Below are positions 24,027-24,169 of a stretch of DNA of 24,169 nucleotides, one piece after another (the first letter of the stretch is position 1; each line of letters starts with the position of its first letter). The DNA is taken from assembly GCA_900549805.1 (NCBI GenBank), contig URPV01000017.1:1-24169 (forward strand), read 5' to 3'. Made by a program: the position numbers and the translations under genes. The notes beneath the pieces are model-generated. The model did not search any database. It saw only the letters and a program-made list of their open reading frames with translations, and was not told where the DNA came from. The DNA comes from an uncultured Veillonella sp. (GTDB lineage: Bacteria; Bacillota; Negativicutes; Veillonellales; Veillonellaceae).

Positions 24027-24169
24027 TTATAGAATTTTAGACAAGAAGGATTTTAAGCGTTCATTTTTAGGATGATCGAACACTTCTTCTGGTGTCCCCT
24101 CTTCTTGTATTTGACCATCATCGACAAAGACAACCCGGGAGGCCACTTCACGGGCAAAACCCATTTCAT
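24027..24169 (-). CDS. Polar amino-acid ABC transporter ATP-binding protein, C-terminal 46 residues only
   Basis: Only the 3' end lies in the window. The translation begins EMGFAREVASRVVFVDDGQI and continues with EEGTPEEVF, DHPKNER and a final FLSKIL. This matches the end of GlnQ/ArtP-type ATPases, just after the H-loop histidine, with the usual sequence THEMGFAREVA. The Walker motifs lie outside the window. The protein would energise uptake of a polar amino acid such as glutamine, arginine or cystine; the substrate cannot be told from this part. It ends at TAA (24029-24027), followed by a palindromic terminator. Confidence 0.93.
   Translation of the reverse strand, partial: EMGFAREVASRVVFVDDGQIQEEGTPEEVFDHPKNERLKSFLSKIL

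Overview
The window is a dense block of housekeeping genes, all read from the minus strand. It has the gene content and order of a Firmicutes (Bacillota) chromosome, and I infer a Negativicutes/Veillonellaceae-like genome. The reasons are a long-form hpf followed by secA-prfB and then ftsE-ftsX-ctp as in Bacillus; an obg-yhbY-nadD-yqeK-lytR-rsfS cluster; a transketolase split into two genes; and a csaB-DUF5693 pair typical of bacteria with S-layer-homology (SLH) cell-wall anchoring. No rRNA or species marker is present, so the genus is not called.

Reading in the direction of transcription (from high to low coordinates): (1) 24027-24169 holds the 3' end of a polar amino-acid ABC ATPase, followed by a palindromic terminator. 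(2) 23772-24026 is the longest gene-free stretch (255 bases) and holds that terminator plus candidate hpf promoters and an inverted repeat. (3) hpf ends in a strong terminator whose T-run overlaps the -35 box of the secA promoter. (4) A long, tightly packed run follows: secA, prfB, a DUF5693 membrane protein, csaB, the two transketolase halves, ftsE, ftsX, an M23 peptidase, a C-terminal processing protease, obg, yhbY, an unlisted 50-residue membrane protein, nadD, yqeK, an LCP-family lytR, rsfS, a CvfB-like S1 protein, trkA, trkH, a metallo-beta-lactamase-fold hydrolase and a second trkH. Gaps are mostly under 70 bases and several genes overlap. (5) A tRNA-Asp gene with a near-perfect promoter closes the window; only its terminal A lies outside.

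Functionally the run combines protein export and termination (SecA, RF2), ribosome biology (HPF, Obg, YhbY, RsfS), envelope and division (CsaB, DUF5693, FtsEX, M23 hydrolase, processing protease, LCP protein), NAD and nucleotide maintenance (NadD, YqeK), and potassium uptake (TrkA with two TrkH channels).

I see no mobile element, CRISPR array or obviously new defence-type system. The observations most worth following are the 50-residue membrane protein between yhbY and nadD, a prfB that lacks the usual programmed frameshift but has a tiny UGA-terminated ORF over its ribosome binding site, an LCP protein missing two usually conserved arginines, and the regulatory architecture around hpf and secA.
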